From positions 1,860,001-1,924,000 of the forward strand of contig OZ123195.1 of the NCBI GenBank assembly GCA_964204605.1: a DNA stretch of 64,000 bases, written 5' to 3'. Every line of letters begins with the position of its first letter. Position 1 is the first letter of the stretch. Below are positions 18,483-27,179 of the stretch, one piece after another. A model generated the notes under the pieces. That model was not told where the DNA came from and did no database searches. It saw nothing but the letters and a program-made list of their open reading frames with translations. The translations under genes were made by a program, and so were the position numbers. This DNA comes from UBA961 sp014191195 (lineage in GTDB: Bacteria; Bacteroidota; Ignavibacteria; Kapaibacteriales; UBA961).

Positions 18483-18875
18483 TTATTTTTTCTTAACTGT
18501 TCCAGGTTTTACTCGCTTTGCACCATATTTAGATCGTGCCTGCTTGCGATCTTTTACACCTTGAGTATCCGCAGCACCACGTACAATGTGATAACGAACA
18601 CCAGGTAAATCTTTAACACGCCCACCACGAATCAATACAATTGAGTGCTCCTGAAGATTATGTCCTTCACCTGGAATATATGCAATCACTTCGAATTGAT
18701 TTGTTAAACGAACCTTCGCTACTTTACGTAATGCAGAATTCGGTTTTTTTGGTGTAGTCGTATATACACGAGTACAAACCCCACGTCTTTGGGGACAACT
18801 TGCAAGAGCTGGAGACTTACTTTTCTCCACCAGCTTCTGGCGACCTTTTCGAACAAGTTGACTAATTGTAGGCAC
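18483..18875 (-). CDS. rpsL: 30S ribosomal protein S12
   Basis: S12, 130 residues, at the decoding centre. MPTISQLVRKGRQKLVEKSK, the streptomycin-loop region TTPKKPNSALRKVAKVRLTN and the second loop DLPGVRYHIVRGAADTQGVK carry the lysines and PxxPN-type residues of the sensitive form. An overlapping frame (18719-18961) is a shadow. Confidence 0.98.
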   Translation of the reverse strand: MPTISQLVRKGRQKLVEKSKSPALASCPQRRGVCTRVYTTTPKKPNSALRKVAKVRLTNQFEVIAYIPGEGHNLQEHSIVLIRGGRVKDLPGVRYHIVRGAADTQGVKDRKQARSKYGAKRVKPGTVKKK

Positions 18876-18930
18876 TTAATTTTCCTGTATATATCTCGTT
18901 TTACTTTTTTGCTGTCGTTGACAGAGCTTG

Positions 18931-18962
18931 CAAAACTAAGAAAAAAGTTATTCACATCCAAA
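18931..18962 (-). promoter_or_regulatory. Likely internal promoter before rpsL
   Basis: On the minus strand TTTG (18959-18962) and TAGTTTTG (18931-18938) are 20 bases apart, one more than the common Bacteroidota spacing of TTTG-N19-TAnnTTTG. It lies in the 94-base gap between fusA and rpsL. A DnaA-box-like TTATTCACA occupies the spacer. Confidence 0.5.
18948..18956 (+). other. DnaA-box-like sequence TTATTCACA
   Basis: Exact match to the DnaA box TTATNCACA, between the two elements of the putative rpsL promoter. A 9-base motif can arise by chance; its position is what makes it notable. Confidence 0.35.
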
Positions 18963-18969
18963 ATATATT

Positions 18970-21066
18970 TTAATTTCTTCCTTCAGCACGTTTAGCTTGA
19001 TATACTTTTACCATTTCTTCTTGTACATTTTTAGGTACTGGAGCATATCTTAAGAATTCCATAGAGAATTCTCCTTTTCCTTGAGTTACTGAACGAATAT
19101 CAGTAGAATACCCGAACATTTCGCTTAGCGGAACATCTGATTCTACAACAACATAGCCTGCGTCCATTGTAGTACCAACAATAACACCGCGTCTTTGATT
19201 AATTTGGCCAATACATACACCTTGGAATTCTTCTGGTACGCTTACTTCCAATTTCATAATTGGTTCAAGAATAATTGGCTTAGCTTTCATGTATGCTTCT
19301 CGGAAAGCAGATATAGAAGCTACTTTAAATGCCATTTCAGATGAATCCACTGGGTGATCAGCACCATCATTAATCGTTACACGAACACCAACAACTGGTT
19401 GTCCAATTAAAGAGCCTTCACGTATTACTTCGCGGAATCCTTTGTCACAAGCTGGAATAAACTCTCTTGGAATTACACCGCCTACAATATCATCTACGAA
19501 TTCATAATTTTCAATTGCATCTGATGGTAATGGCTCGATAAATCCACCAACTCTAGCAAATTGACCAGAGCCACCAGTTTGTTTTCTATGCGTATAGTTG
19601 AAGTCTGCTCTTTGTGTCATAGCTTCACGGAAAGCCACTTTAGGACGTCCAACATTTACTTCACAACCATACTCACGCTTTATTCTTTCAATATAAATTT
19701 CAAGGTGAAGCTCGCCCATTCCTTTGATAATTGTTTCGCCACTTTCTTCATCGCGATATACTTGGAATGTTGGATCTTCTTTTGTAAAACGATTAAGAGC
19801 TTTAGAAAAATTAACTTGACCAGATTTATCTTTTGGGCTCACCGCTAACTCAATAACAGGTTCTGCAACAAACATAGATGTCATTGTAATATTAACCCTG
19901 CCATCAGTAAATGTGTCACCACTGGCGCAATCGATACCAAATAGCGCAACTATTTGTCCTGGGCCAACCTCTTCAATATCATGCATTTGATCTGCATGCA
20001 TCCTAACTAGCCTTGGAACTTTAACACGCTTTCCATTTGACATATTAGTGATCATATCGCCTTTTTTAATTTCACCCTGATAAACTCGCACATACGTTAA
20101 CTGGCCAAATCTTCCATCTTCTAACTTGAAAGCTAGGCCTACGAATGGTTTTGTACTATCTGATAATAACTCTATTTTTTCTTCATTGTTATTTTGGTCT
20201 AAACCTTCATTCTTAATTTCAGATGGTGAAGGTAAAAAATAACCTACTGCATCTAATAAAGTTTGAATGCCTTTGTTTTTCTTAGCAGACCCAACATATA
20301 AAGGTGTAATTTTTAAATTTATTGTTTCACGGCGGATTACAGGCATTAATTCTTCTACTGTAACTGGTTCTTCCATAAGGAATTTTTCTGCAATTACATC
20401 GTCATAATCAGCCATAGTTTCAACTAATTTATGACGGCGTTGTTTTGCTTCTTCTACATATTGCGCTGGAATTTCTTCTTCACGAATATTCTCTCCATTA
20501 TCACCATCAAAATAAACTGCTTTCATCTTTAATAAATCTATAACACCTTCAAAACGATCTTCCAAGCCCATAGCAAATGTCATGATTAATGGACGATGAT
20601 GAAGTTTTTCTGCTAATTGTTCTGCAACTCTGTCAGGATTTGAACCTGCACGATCTATCTTATTGATAAATGCAAGTCTTGGAACATTATATCTACGCAT
20701 TTGACGGTCTACTGTGATTGATTGGCTTTGTACACCAGCTACGCCGCAAAGAACCAATACAGCACCATCTAACACCCTTAATGCACGCTCTACTTCTACA
20801 GTAAAATCAACGTGGCCAGGTGTATCGATAAGATTAACTTCAAAATCCTTCCATGTACAATACGTTGCCGCAGATTGAATCGTAATACCTTTCTCTCTTT
20901 CAAGATCCATAGAGTCCATCGTGGCGCCAACACCAGACTTACCCTTTACTTCTTCAATCTTGTGGATTTTGCCAGTATAAAATAAAATTCTTTCAGTTAA
21001 TGTGGTTTTTCCCGAATCAATATGGGCTGAAATACCAATATTTCTTACTTTTAAGATTTCTGACAT
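18970..21066 (-). CDS. fusA: Elongation factor G, mitochondrial EF-G1-like paralogue
   Basis: EF-G family GTPase, 698 residues, first gene of the supercluster. The N-terminus (RNIGISAHIDSGKTTLTERI) and the segment EVKGKSGVGATMDSMDLERE closely resemble animal mitochondrial EF-G1, as does FGIDCASGDTFTDG (about residues 370-384); mitochondrial EF-G1 is the translocase, related to the spdEFG1 group of spirochaetes, planctomycetes and deltaproteobacteria. G motifs DTPGHVDFTVEVERALRVLD and NKID are intact. It stands upstream of rpsL, an unusual place, behind its own consensus promoter. Confidence 0.92.
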   Translation of the reverse strand: MSEILKVRNIGISAHIDSGKTTLTERILFYTGKIHKIEEVKGKSGVGATMDSMDLEREKGITIQSAATYCTWKDFEVNLIDTPGHVDFTVEVERALRVLDGAVLVLCGVAGVQSQSITVDRQMRRYNVPRLAFINKIDRAGSNPDRVAEQLAEKLHHRPLIMTFAMGLEDRFEGVIDLLKMKAVYFDGDNGENIREEEIPAQYVEEAKQRRHKLVETMADYDDVIAEKFLMEEPVTVEELMPVIRRETINLKITPLYVGSAKKNKGIQTLLDAVGYFLPSPSEIKNEGLDQNNNEEKIELLSDSTKPFVGLAFKLEDGRFGQLTYVRVYQGEIKKGDMITNMSNGKRVKVPRLVRMHADQMHDIEEVGPGQIVALFGIDCASGDTFTDGRVNITMTSMFVAEPVIELAVSPKDKSGQVNFSKALNRFTKEDPTFQVYRDEESGETIIKGMGELHLEIYIERIKREYGCEVNVGRPKVAFREAMTQRADFNYTHRKQTGGSGQFARVGGFIEPLPSDAIENYEFVDDIVGGVIPREFIPACDKGFREVIREGSLIGQPVVGVRVTINDGADHPVDSSEMAFKVASISAFREAYMKAKPIILEPIMKLEVSVPEEFQGVCIGQINQRRGVIVGTTMDAGYVVVESDVPLSEMFGYSTDIRSVTQGKGEFSMEFLRYAPVPKNVQEEMVKVYQAKRAEGRN

Positions 21067-21154
21067 TGTTGTCTTAACCTAATGCATGTAAAAAGTTACT
21101 ATTATCTAATGTTCATTTTCACTTAGTAGGGCGTGCCTGCTAAAGCGAAGATCA

Positions 21155-21185
21155 CAAATTTAGAATATAGATAGTATAAAACAAA
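21155..21185 (-). promoter_or_regulatory. Consensus Bacteroidota promoter for fusA and the translation operon
   Basis: On the minus strand TTTG (21182-21185), exactly 19 bases, then TAAATTTG (21155-21162). This is a perfect match to the Bacteroidota primary-sigma pattern. Transcription would start near 21148, giving an untranslated leader of about 80 bases before fusA. Confidence 0.75.
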
Positions 21186-21217
21186 ATTAAATCTTGATAA
21201 ATCAAAATTTTACAGAG

Positions 21218-21306
21218 TTATCCACATCTATTCATTTGCTTATCTTCTTACTTTAATTATAGTTAAGTATGTTATTATTTGCGGATTGTTAATAAGATGT
21301 GGACAA
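21218..21306. other. Paired inverted DnaA-box-like sites upstream of the fusA promoter
   Basis: TTATCCACATCT (21218-21229, plus) contains a perfect DnaA box; its inverted partner AGATGTGGACAA (21295-21306) matches in 11 of 12 positions. They lie 33 bases and more upstream of the fusA -33 element. The rest of the 257-base spacer 21067-21323 is AT-rich with no gene. Could be DnaA regulation or chance; there is no sign of a full origin. Confidence 0.35.
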
Positions 21307-21323
21307 GTGAAATGGTGGGATTT

Positions 21324-22991
21324 CTATTTTACTAGAAATTTTCCATGAATTATTTTCCCTTTATACTCTACTGTGAATACATATACTCCCCTTTCTAATG
21401 TTTCAGCCTGAAGGAATTTGATTACCAGTGTATTTAATCCATAATGTGCTTTATTTTTTGGGTCTATTTCTATCTGGAGATTATCGGAATATACTTTTTT
21501 TCCACTTGGTGTAAATATTGCGAGCAAAGCCATATCACCTTCATTTGCCATTTCTGGTAGCGGAAACATCAATTCTTGGTTTTGAGTTAATATAAAAGGA
21601 TTGGGATATACCACTTGATTGGATTTAACTGCAATTCCTTTACTAAACACTGCATAGGAGCAATATTGCATTCCTTTTGCATCAAGATTCCAATAATATC
21701 CCGAGGAGCTTATTACATTTTGTGTTATTTCTTTAGAAACTGAAAAAACTAATGGATTTTGATTTGTGGATATATTATAAAATGGATTTGGTGACACAAT
21801 TGAGCACATAAAATCTGCTGTATCTGCAATGGTCTGGTTATTTGGCAATACACAAGAAAACAATCTAAATTCATAAGGATAGATAGATTGTGAAAATAGT
21901 AGTGATGGATTTACCGAATCAGTAATTGCTTTCATTTCAGGTAAATCTTCAGCATCCATAAATTTATTAGCATCTGATATTCCATATGATTTTGAGCCAG
22001 TATGATACATCCATTGCGCTAATTCACACCACATATCATTAAGTGAACTTCCTTTAGCATTTAATGAAAGCTCTAAAGCCCTAAATGGTAAGGCCCCTTT
22101 TCCTATATTATCCCACATATCTTTAGAGACAGATTTGCCAAATTTGTGATGAAGAAATTCAAAGAAAATACTCCAACCATAGCCCGTATATATGTCACTT
22201 GTACCCCTTCTTCCAAATCTATATTCTTGCGGATTTGTAAACAATGATTTGGCATAATTCATATAGTCTTTTACAGCAGGATATTGAAGATATTCCATCC
22301 AAGTACTGTACATCTCATAAATTGCTATATCAAAACCTTTATCATTAACCCCATAACAACCAAATTGAATTGCATGATGAAATTCATGCGCTGCGGTAAT
22401 TTTTAATGCATCAATGCCAAAAGTATTATAACTTTTAGTACCATTAGTATTTACACTATAATTATTATCAATAGAAATGAATGAAGTAGATTTTGGCTGA
22501 CTATTAGTACTTGCGACCCTAAAATCTTGTTCTGTTAAACCATAATATCCTGTTTCTTTCATATTCCGCACATAAATATCATATGCTTCAGATCCACCAC
22601 CATTTTGATCACTTGGCGGAGAAGGATATCCCAAAGTATTAACTTCATAAGAATATACTTCATCAAAATAGTAGCATACAGAATCAATGTAATCTGGAGT
22701 AGAATTTTGATTTTTATCAGTAGAGTCTACTCGATCATTTCCATATTTGGTATAATGTATAAGGAATTTTCCACTTGGCGAGACAATTGTCATTTCTTGT
22801 GGACTTATAACTGGCCTGCTAGCAAGTGTTGATTCCCCTTTAGCTGATGAAGCATGAAACTCTTTAAATGAAGCTGATACAAAAGTTCCACATTTATGTT
22901 CTTGAGCATTAGTATGTGTATATGTGCACATACCAATACATAATAGAACACTTATACAGTGATATTTGCTTGAAAATGTACTTGTTTTCAT
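21324..22991 (-). CDS. Secreted zinc metalloprotease-like protein with T9SS sorting domain
   Basis: 555 residues. A signal peptide (cleavage near residue 29, after TNA) is followed by a catalytic-like domain with the zincin motif HEFHH (His202-Glu203, His206) and a possible third ligand Glu226 in YEMYSTWMEY. This layout resembles the MXAN_6640-type putative metalloproteases. The last 90 or so residues, from VYPNPF, form a T9SS type A sorting domain ending KIIHGKFLVK, so the protein should cross the outer membrane through T9SS. It is 17 bases after the small secreted protein at 23009 and probably shares its transcript. The substrate is unknown. Confidence 0.75.
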   Translation of the reverse strand: MKTSTFSSKYHCISVLLCIGMCTYTHTNAQEHKCGTFVSASFKEFHASSAKGESTLASRPVISPQEMTIVSPSGKFLIHYTKYGNDRVDSTDKNQNSTPDYIDSVCYYFDEVYSYEVNTLGYPSPPSDQNGGGSEAYDIYVRNMKETGYYGLTEQDFRVASTNSQPKSTSFISIDNNYSVNTNGTKSYNTFGIDALKITAAHEFHHAIQFGCYGVNDKGFDIAIYEMYSTWMEYLQYPAVKDYMNYAKSLFTNPQEYRFGRRGTSDIYTGYGWSIFFEFLHHKFGKSVSKDMWDNIGKGALPFRALELSLNAKGSSLNDMWCELAQWMYHTGSKSYGISDANKFMDAEDLPEMKAITDSVNPSLLFSQSIYPYEFRLFSCVLPNNQTIADTADFMCSIVSPNPFYNISTNQNPLVFSVSKEITQNVISSSGYYWNLDAKGMQYCSYAVFSKGIAVKSNQVVYPNPFILTQNQELMFPLPEMANEGDMALLAIFTPSGKKVYSDNLQIEIDPKNKAHYGLNTLVIKFLQAETLERGVYVFTVEYKGKIIHGKFLVK

Positions 22992-23008
22992 TTAAAAAGT
23001 ATATAAAA

Positions 23009-23425
23009 TCATCTAAACATTTCTTTTATCATACCCCAAGTGCGGCGAATTCCACTGATACTATGCGCAACACTTACTGAATTTGAAACTGAAGAAGAAT
23101 TATCATATCCTATTGCTCTTAATCTATAAGAATACACATTCCCAACAATTTGCTGTTTGTCTCCTTTCATTAATGCATCTTCATCTACAAAACGATAAGA
23201 ATACATTTGTCCACGAGCATCAATTGTAGCTATGTTCCGATATAATTGGTCCCCAGATGCACGTTCTACCTCATAATGATGAATACCTTTTTCTGCTGAA
23301 GCACGCCATTCTATGATAATAACCTTACCATCAGACTTAGCAGTTAAGTATTCTAATGCTGTTTCTGCAGCATATGCTGTATATATGACACAGCAAGACA
23401 ATATGATATAAAGAAGATTTTTCAT
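23009..23425 (-). CDS. Small secreted fibronectin-III-like protein
   Basis: 138 residues from the ATG at 23425 (MKNLLYIILSCCVIYTAYAA); a TTG three codons earlier is less likely. The signal peptide is followed by one beta-rich domain with VIIIEWRASAEKGIHHYEVE and NVYSYRLRAIGYDN, a pattern of fibronectin-type-III-like domains found next to T9SS tails in Bacteroidota proteins, here without a sorting domain. Likely co-transcribed with the metalloprotease downstream; it could be an accessory or inhibitor, but this is only a guess from position. Confidence 0.55.
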   Translation of the reverse strand: MKNLLYIILSCCVIYTAYAAETALEYLTAKSDGKVIIIEWRASAEKGIHHYEVERASGDQLYRNIATIDARGQMYSYRFVDEDALMKGDKQQIVGNVYSYRLRAIGYDNSSSVSNSVSVAHSISGIRRTWGMIKEMFR

Positions 23426-23431
23426 TGCGCA

Positions 23432-23462
23432 CAAACTTACTACTTGAATATATTCAACACAA
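23432..23462 (-). promoter_or_regulatory. Possible promoter with palindromic operator in its spacer
   Basis: On the minus strand TTG (23460-23462), 20 bases, then TAAGTTTG (23432-23439), fitting the loose Bacteroidota pattern. The spacer contains the perfect 14-base palindrome TTGAATATATTCAA (23444-23457). The -7 element ends 7 bases before the ATG, so the transcript would be almost leaderless. Confidence 0.4.
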
Positions 23463-23488
23463 GTAAAAAATTATACTTTTATTTAGTA

Positions 23489-24235
23489 TTATTTTATCCC
23501 TCTAAAAGAATCCCATTTTTTCTCTATGGATTCTGGTCCTTTACACCATATCCTATAAGCATCAAGCTTCTGTTGATGAATATCATTGGTTAACATATCC
23601 ATTTGATTCGTAAGCTTTTCTGTAAAATAAGCTGTCCATTCAGATGATTTCTCTTTTTGTTCCCAATGCAATAACTCTGGCTTTCCTACACTAATATAAC
23701 TTTCGGGTTTTTGCTCTTGTAAAAAGTCATATCGAATAGCAATAGGGGCAAAGTATGCTGTTTGCAATAATTTTAATAGAGTTGCTTGGCCAGAAAACAA
23801 AGAAATCGGGCGGATATCCTGATGAACTAATTCACCTTGAGGAAAAATCCATAATGTTTTATTAGAATTTTGCAATATATCAGCTGCATAATGTAGGCTT
23901 TGCAATGCAGACTTAGCATGTTGCCTATGAATAGAGAATATACCTACTTTTGTAAAAAACATATACTTTTTTAATTGTTTTTCTTCCATCATCCCATAAG
24001 ATTCTAAATGTAGATATGAATTAGATAATGCTATAGCAAGGACAGCATCCCACCAGCCACCATGTGAACTATATAAGATCAGTGGAATTTCGGAATGAAC
24101 ACTAGAATCTGACATCCATGGTGAAAGATATTCTTGACCTGATATACCACATTGAAAAAATTGATGTTTAACAGATCTAAAAAAATATATACCTAAAATG
24201 GAACGCCACAATGCTGATGATTTTGATTTTATCAT
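23489..24235 (-). CDS. Lysophospholipid acyltransferase family protein (PlsC-like)
   Basis: 248 residues. The acyltransferase motif HX4D is present as SSHGGWWDAV (about residues 54-63). The second block, normally FPEG, reads IFPQGELVHQDIRP. So the active His-Asp pair is intact and the Glu-Gly block is altered. Such enzymes transfer acyl chains to lysophospholipids or, in some Bacteroidota carotenoid clusters, to glycosylated carotenoids. A crtI gene lies 11 kb away, so a pigment role is possible but unsupported. It stands divergently from the lipoprotein at 24358. Confidence 0.75.
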   Translation of the reverse strand: MIKSKSSALWRSILGIYFFRSVKHQFFQCGISGQEYLSPWMSDSSVHSEIPLILYSSHGGWWDAVLAIALSNSYLHLESYGMMEEKQLKKYMFFTKVGIFSIHRQHAKSALQSLHYAADILQNSNKTLWIFPQGELVHQDIRPISLFSGQATLLKLLQTAYFAPIAIRYDFLQEQKPESYISVGKPELLHWEQKEKSSEWTAYFTEKLTNQMDMLTNDIHQQKLDAYRIWCKGPESIEKKWDSFRGIK

Positions 24236-24357
24236 AACTTTCAGAAAAACCTAAAATTCTGTATGCCTTTTTTACTAAATTAACAATCAAATATGCATTG
24301 TCATCTATGTATTTGGATTTCTTCTAGCAATTACGATTCTTTTGTAGTGATTATTCA

Positions 24358-24900
24358 ATGAATTTCAAGAATATCAAACACACATTACTATCAAATAGCA
24401 TACTAAGTATATTAATACTATTTTTATTTAGTATACTCTTTTATTCTTGTACAAATCCATTTGCACCAAAATTATCGGACAAGCCAATAAATGCTGGAAT
24501 GTATGGGGATCAAAGAACAATAGAAGGTGTCTTTCAAAATTTTAAGACATCATATTTATACAAAGATACGATTGCTTATGGTAGATTATTAAGTCCAGAT
24601 TTTGTTTTTATTTATAGAAATTACGATAAAGGAGTAGATGCATCGTGGGGAAGAGATCAAGATATGATTTCTACGGCTGGACTTTTCAATGCATCACAAG
24701 CATTAGAACTAGTATGGAATGATATTATCGTTTCTTCGGGTGATAGTTCTTTAATGGATATATCGAGGGGTTTTAATCTTACAATTACTTTTAATCCTTA
24801 TGATATCATTCGTTTACAGGGAAGAGTGAATGTAAGAATCAGAAGAGATTCTACAGATATTTGGAGAATTATTAGATGGCGTGATGAATCAAATTACTGA
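24358..24900 (+). CDS. Lipoprotein of unknown function (possible NTF2-like fold)
   Basis: 180 residues. A long hydrophobic leader ends in a lipobox-like LFYSC (Cys31), so the protein is probably lipid-anchored. The rest, with TIEGVFQNFKTSYLYKDTIA and WRIIRWRDESNY at the end, has the length and end pattern of SnoaL/NTF2-like domains, but I see no catalytic residues. It ends 7 bases from the convergent glycosyltransferase with no terminator visible between them. Confidence 0.55.
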   Translation: MNFKNIKHTLLSNSILSILILFLFSILFYSCTNPFAPKLSDKPINAGMYGDQRTIEGVFQNFKTSYLYKDTIAYGRLLSPDFVFIYRNYDKGVDASWGRDQDMISTAGLFNASQALELVWNDIIVSSGDSSLMDISRGFNLTITFNPYDIIRLQGRVNVRIRRDSTDIWRIIRWRDESNY

Positions 24901-24907
24901 TGTACTA

Positions 24908-25612
24908 TCAGCGAAATAAATACATTAATTTTAATTTCCATACTAAGAATGCTGCTTCGTATACTATATTTTTACTCATTTTAGACACACCAGAGCGTCT
25001 ATCAATAAAAATAATTGGTATTTCTATAAGCCTTGCTCCGGCCTTCCATAATCTAAAATTCATTTCAATTTGAAATGCATAACCATTCGATTTTATACTA
25101 GAAAAATCCATCTTTTTTAAAATTGAAGCTCTAAAACATTTAAAGCCTCCCGTAGCATCTTTAACTGGCATTCCTGTAATGATTCTAGTGTACATATTTG
25201 CAGAATAGCTAAGAATAAGCCTTCTCATTGGCCAATTAACAACATTAACGCCTTCTGAATATCTAGATCCTATAACTAAATCATAATCTTGTATTTTTTC
25301 TAGAAAACGGGGTATATCTTTAGGATCATGCGAGAAATCTGCATCCATTTCCATAATAGTATCATAGCCCATGTTTAAAGCTAAGGTAAAACCTTCGCAA
25401 TAAGCAGTACCTAAACCCATTTTACCGGCTCTTTTCAATAGATGTATTCTACTATCATGTTCCTGAAGTTCCTGAACTCTGGCCCAAGTTCCATCTGGAG
25501 AATTATCATCAACAATTAAAATATGAACATCAGCAGCCTGCAAAACAGCCTGAATGATATTGTCGACATTGTCCAACTCATTATAAGTAGGTATAACTAC
25601 AATCGTTTTCAC
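24908..25612 (-). CDS. Polyprenol-phosphate mannosyltransferase-like GT2 (DPM1-like)
   Basis: 234 residues, soluble GT-A fold enzyme without membrane segments. VVIPTYNELDNVDNIIQAVL at the start, IVDDNSPDGT and the MEMDADFSHDP metal-binding DxD segment (about residues 90-100) are typical of dolichol/polyprenol-phosphate mannose synthases; KDATGGFKCFRASIL matches the later family block. It probably loads a sugar onto a lipid carrier from a nucleotide sugar. Last gene of the exopolysaccharide operon, 76 bases after the sugar transferase, so possibly also with separate expression. Confidence 0.85.
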   Translation of the reverse strand: MKTIVVIPTYNELDNVDNIIQAVLQAADVHILIVDDNSPDGTWARVQELQEHDSRIHLLKRAGKMGLGTAYCEGFTLALNMGYDTIMEMDADFSHDPKDIPRFLEKIQDYDLVIGSRYSEGVNVVNWPMRRLILSYSANMYTRIITGMPVKDATGGFKCFRASILKKMDFSSIKSNGYAFQIEMNFRLWKAGARLIEIPIIFIDRRSGVSKMSKNIVYEAAFLVWKLKLMYLFR

Positions 25613-25688
25613 GATAATCTCTAGAAAGTGTAATAATTACATGTTGATGTTCTGTATTTTTTACATAACATAGATACATGTATGTTGA

Positions 25689-27170
25689 TTATGCTTGGCC
25701 TTGTCCTCTGAACACTCTAATTACTGTTCTGATAATAATTTCGACATCTAATTGCAAAGACATGTTTTCAATATAATAAAAATCATGTTTAAGCCTATTA
25801 GTGATTTCTTCTAATGTTTCTTCATAATCTCGATAATGAACTTGATTCCATCCTGTTAGTCCTGGTCTTATAACAAGACGTCTAAGATAATATGGTACAT
25901 CTTTTTTAAATTTTTCTACAAAAAATGGTCTTTCTGGTCTTGGGCCAACCAAACTCATTTCACCTTTTAAGACATTCCAAAATTGTGGAATTTCATCTAA
26001 ATGTGATTTTCTCAAAAATCTACCTAATCTGGTAACTCGTGGATCGTTTACTGATGCCCATCTTGGCCCTTCGGCTTCTGCATCTGTTATCATTGATCTA
26101 AATTTATACATAGTAAATATCTTACCATTTTTTCCAACTCTAATTTGAGAAAAGAAAATTGGTCCTTTGGAATCTAGTTTTACCAAAATAGCAGTGATAA
26201 GTAAAAAAGGTAATCCTAATAAAAGCACGATTGCACTAAAAACGATATCAAATATCCTTTTTACAACTCTTTCCCATGTTTTTAATAATTCGGGATTGAT
26301 ATCTATTAATGGCATTCCATGAATAGCCAATAATCTGGCTTGGCCTGTAAATATCTCATATAAATCTGGTTGTATTTTTACGCTAATTCCAAGTTCTCTG
26401 CATTGCATCACAATATCTAATAACCATCTATGATCAGTTTGTTCCATCATTACAATTACATCAGATGGTGATTCTTTTGATAAGATTTGCTGCGCTTGAT
26501 TAGAATAACCTAAAACAGGAAGTGTTGTTGATGGAACTACTCTTTTCTGCCAGTCTATTAAGTCTGTTTCATGTGTTAATATAACTCCTTGTGCTCTATA
26601 TCCCCACGATGGATTTTGGGTCATGGTAATATATAAATCGGCTATTTTATCTGGATTTCCCATTAAGATTGTTTCTACTTTAATAATTCCTTTTCTTCTT
26701 AATGCTCTTTGAAATACTCTAATGATAATTCTAGATATAGATACAAGAATACACAGTATTATGGCATATAATATTATTTTTAGACGAAATCCACGAAAAT
26801 TAGCACTTGTAAAAAGAATAGCTAAAAAAACAAATAAGCTTCCCAAAGCTATTGCTCTGATTACTGTAAATACTTCGGTAAATGGTGACCTTACAAACCA
26901 ATTTCTATAAAGCCCTGCCAACCAAAACATACAAATCCAATATAGAATTGTTGCTGGAAGTATACTTAAAAAGATAGAATTCAGTATAGATTCATCATAA
27001 AGAGGAAAGGAAATACTATAAAGTCCTGTAAAAAATCCCAATTGTATAAATACAGGTAAGGCTAAACCTATAGCAATTGCATCCCCGAACAATTGAAATA
27101 TTGCTGGAGTTGAACGTGCTGCTAAAGACGCAAAACGTTTTTTTAACGATATAAATCCTGATCTATTCAT
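25689..27170 (-). CDS. Polyprenyl glycosylphosphotransferase (initiating sugar transferase)
   Basis: 493 residues, the WbaP/undecaprenyl-phosphate glucose phosphotransferase type. Four or five N-terminal membrane segments (to about residue 155) and a nucleotide-binding-like middle region lead to the C-terminal bacterial sugar transferase domain (about 300-490), with KRIFDIVFSAIVLLLGLPFL, the YKFRSM block, KSHLDEIPQFWNVLKGEMSL and GPRPERP. It should attach the first sugar-phosphate to undecaprenyl phosphate to start the repeat unit. It follows the GT2 gene by 9 bases. Confidence 0.92.
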   Translation of the reverse strand: MNRSGFISLKKRFASLAARSTPAIFQLFGDAIAIGLALPVFIQLGFFTGLYSISFPLYDESILNSIFLSILPATILYWICMFWLAGLYRNWFVRSPFTEVFTVIRAIALGSLFVFLAILFTSANFRGFRLKIILYAIILCILVSISRIIIRVFQRALRRKGIIKVETILMGNPDKIADLYITMTQNPSWGYRAQGVILTHETDLIDWQKRVVPSTTLPVLGYSNQAQQILSKESPSDVIVMMEQTDHRWLLDIVMQCRELGISVKIQPDLYEIFTGQARLLAIHGMPLIDINPELLKTWERVVKRIFDIVFSAIVLLLGLPFLLITAILVKLDSKGPIFFSQIRVGKNGKIFTMYKFRSMITDAEAEGPRWASVNDPRVTRLGRFLRKSHLDEIPQFWNVLKGEMSLVGPRPERPFFVEKFKKDVPYYLRRLVIRPGLTGWNQVHYRDYEETLEEITNRLKHDFYYIENMSLQLDVEIIIRTVIRVFRGQGQA

Positions 27171-27179
27171 TTATCTAGA

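Noticed and set aside
21067..21323. A chromosomal replication origin, because of the DnaA-box-like pair and AT-richness
   Set aside because: Only one perfect and one near-match box, no cluster, and no dnaA, dnaN, gidA or change in gene direction at this place.
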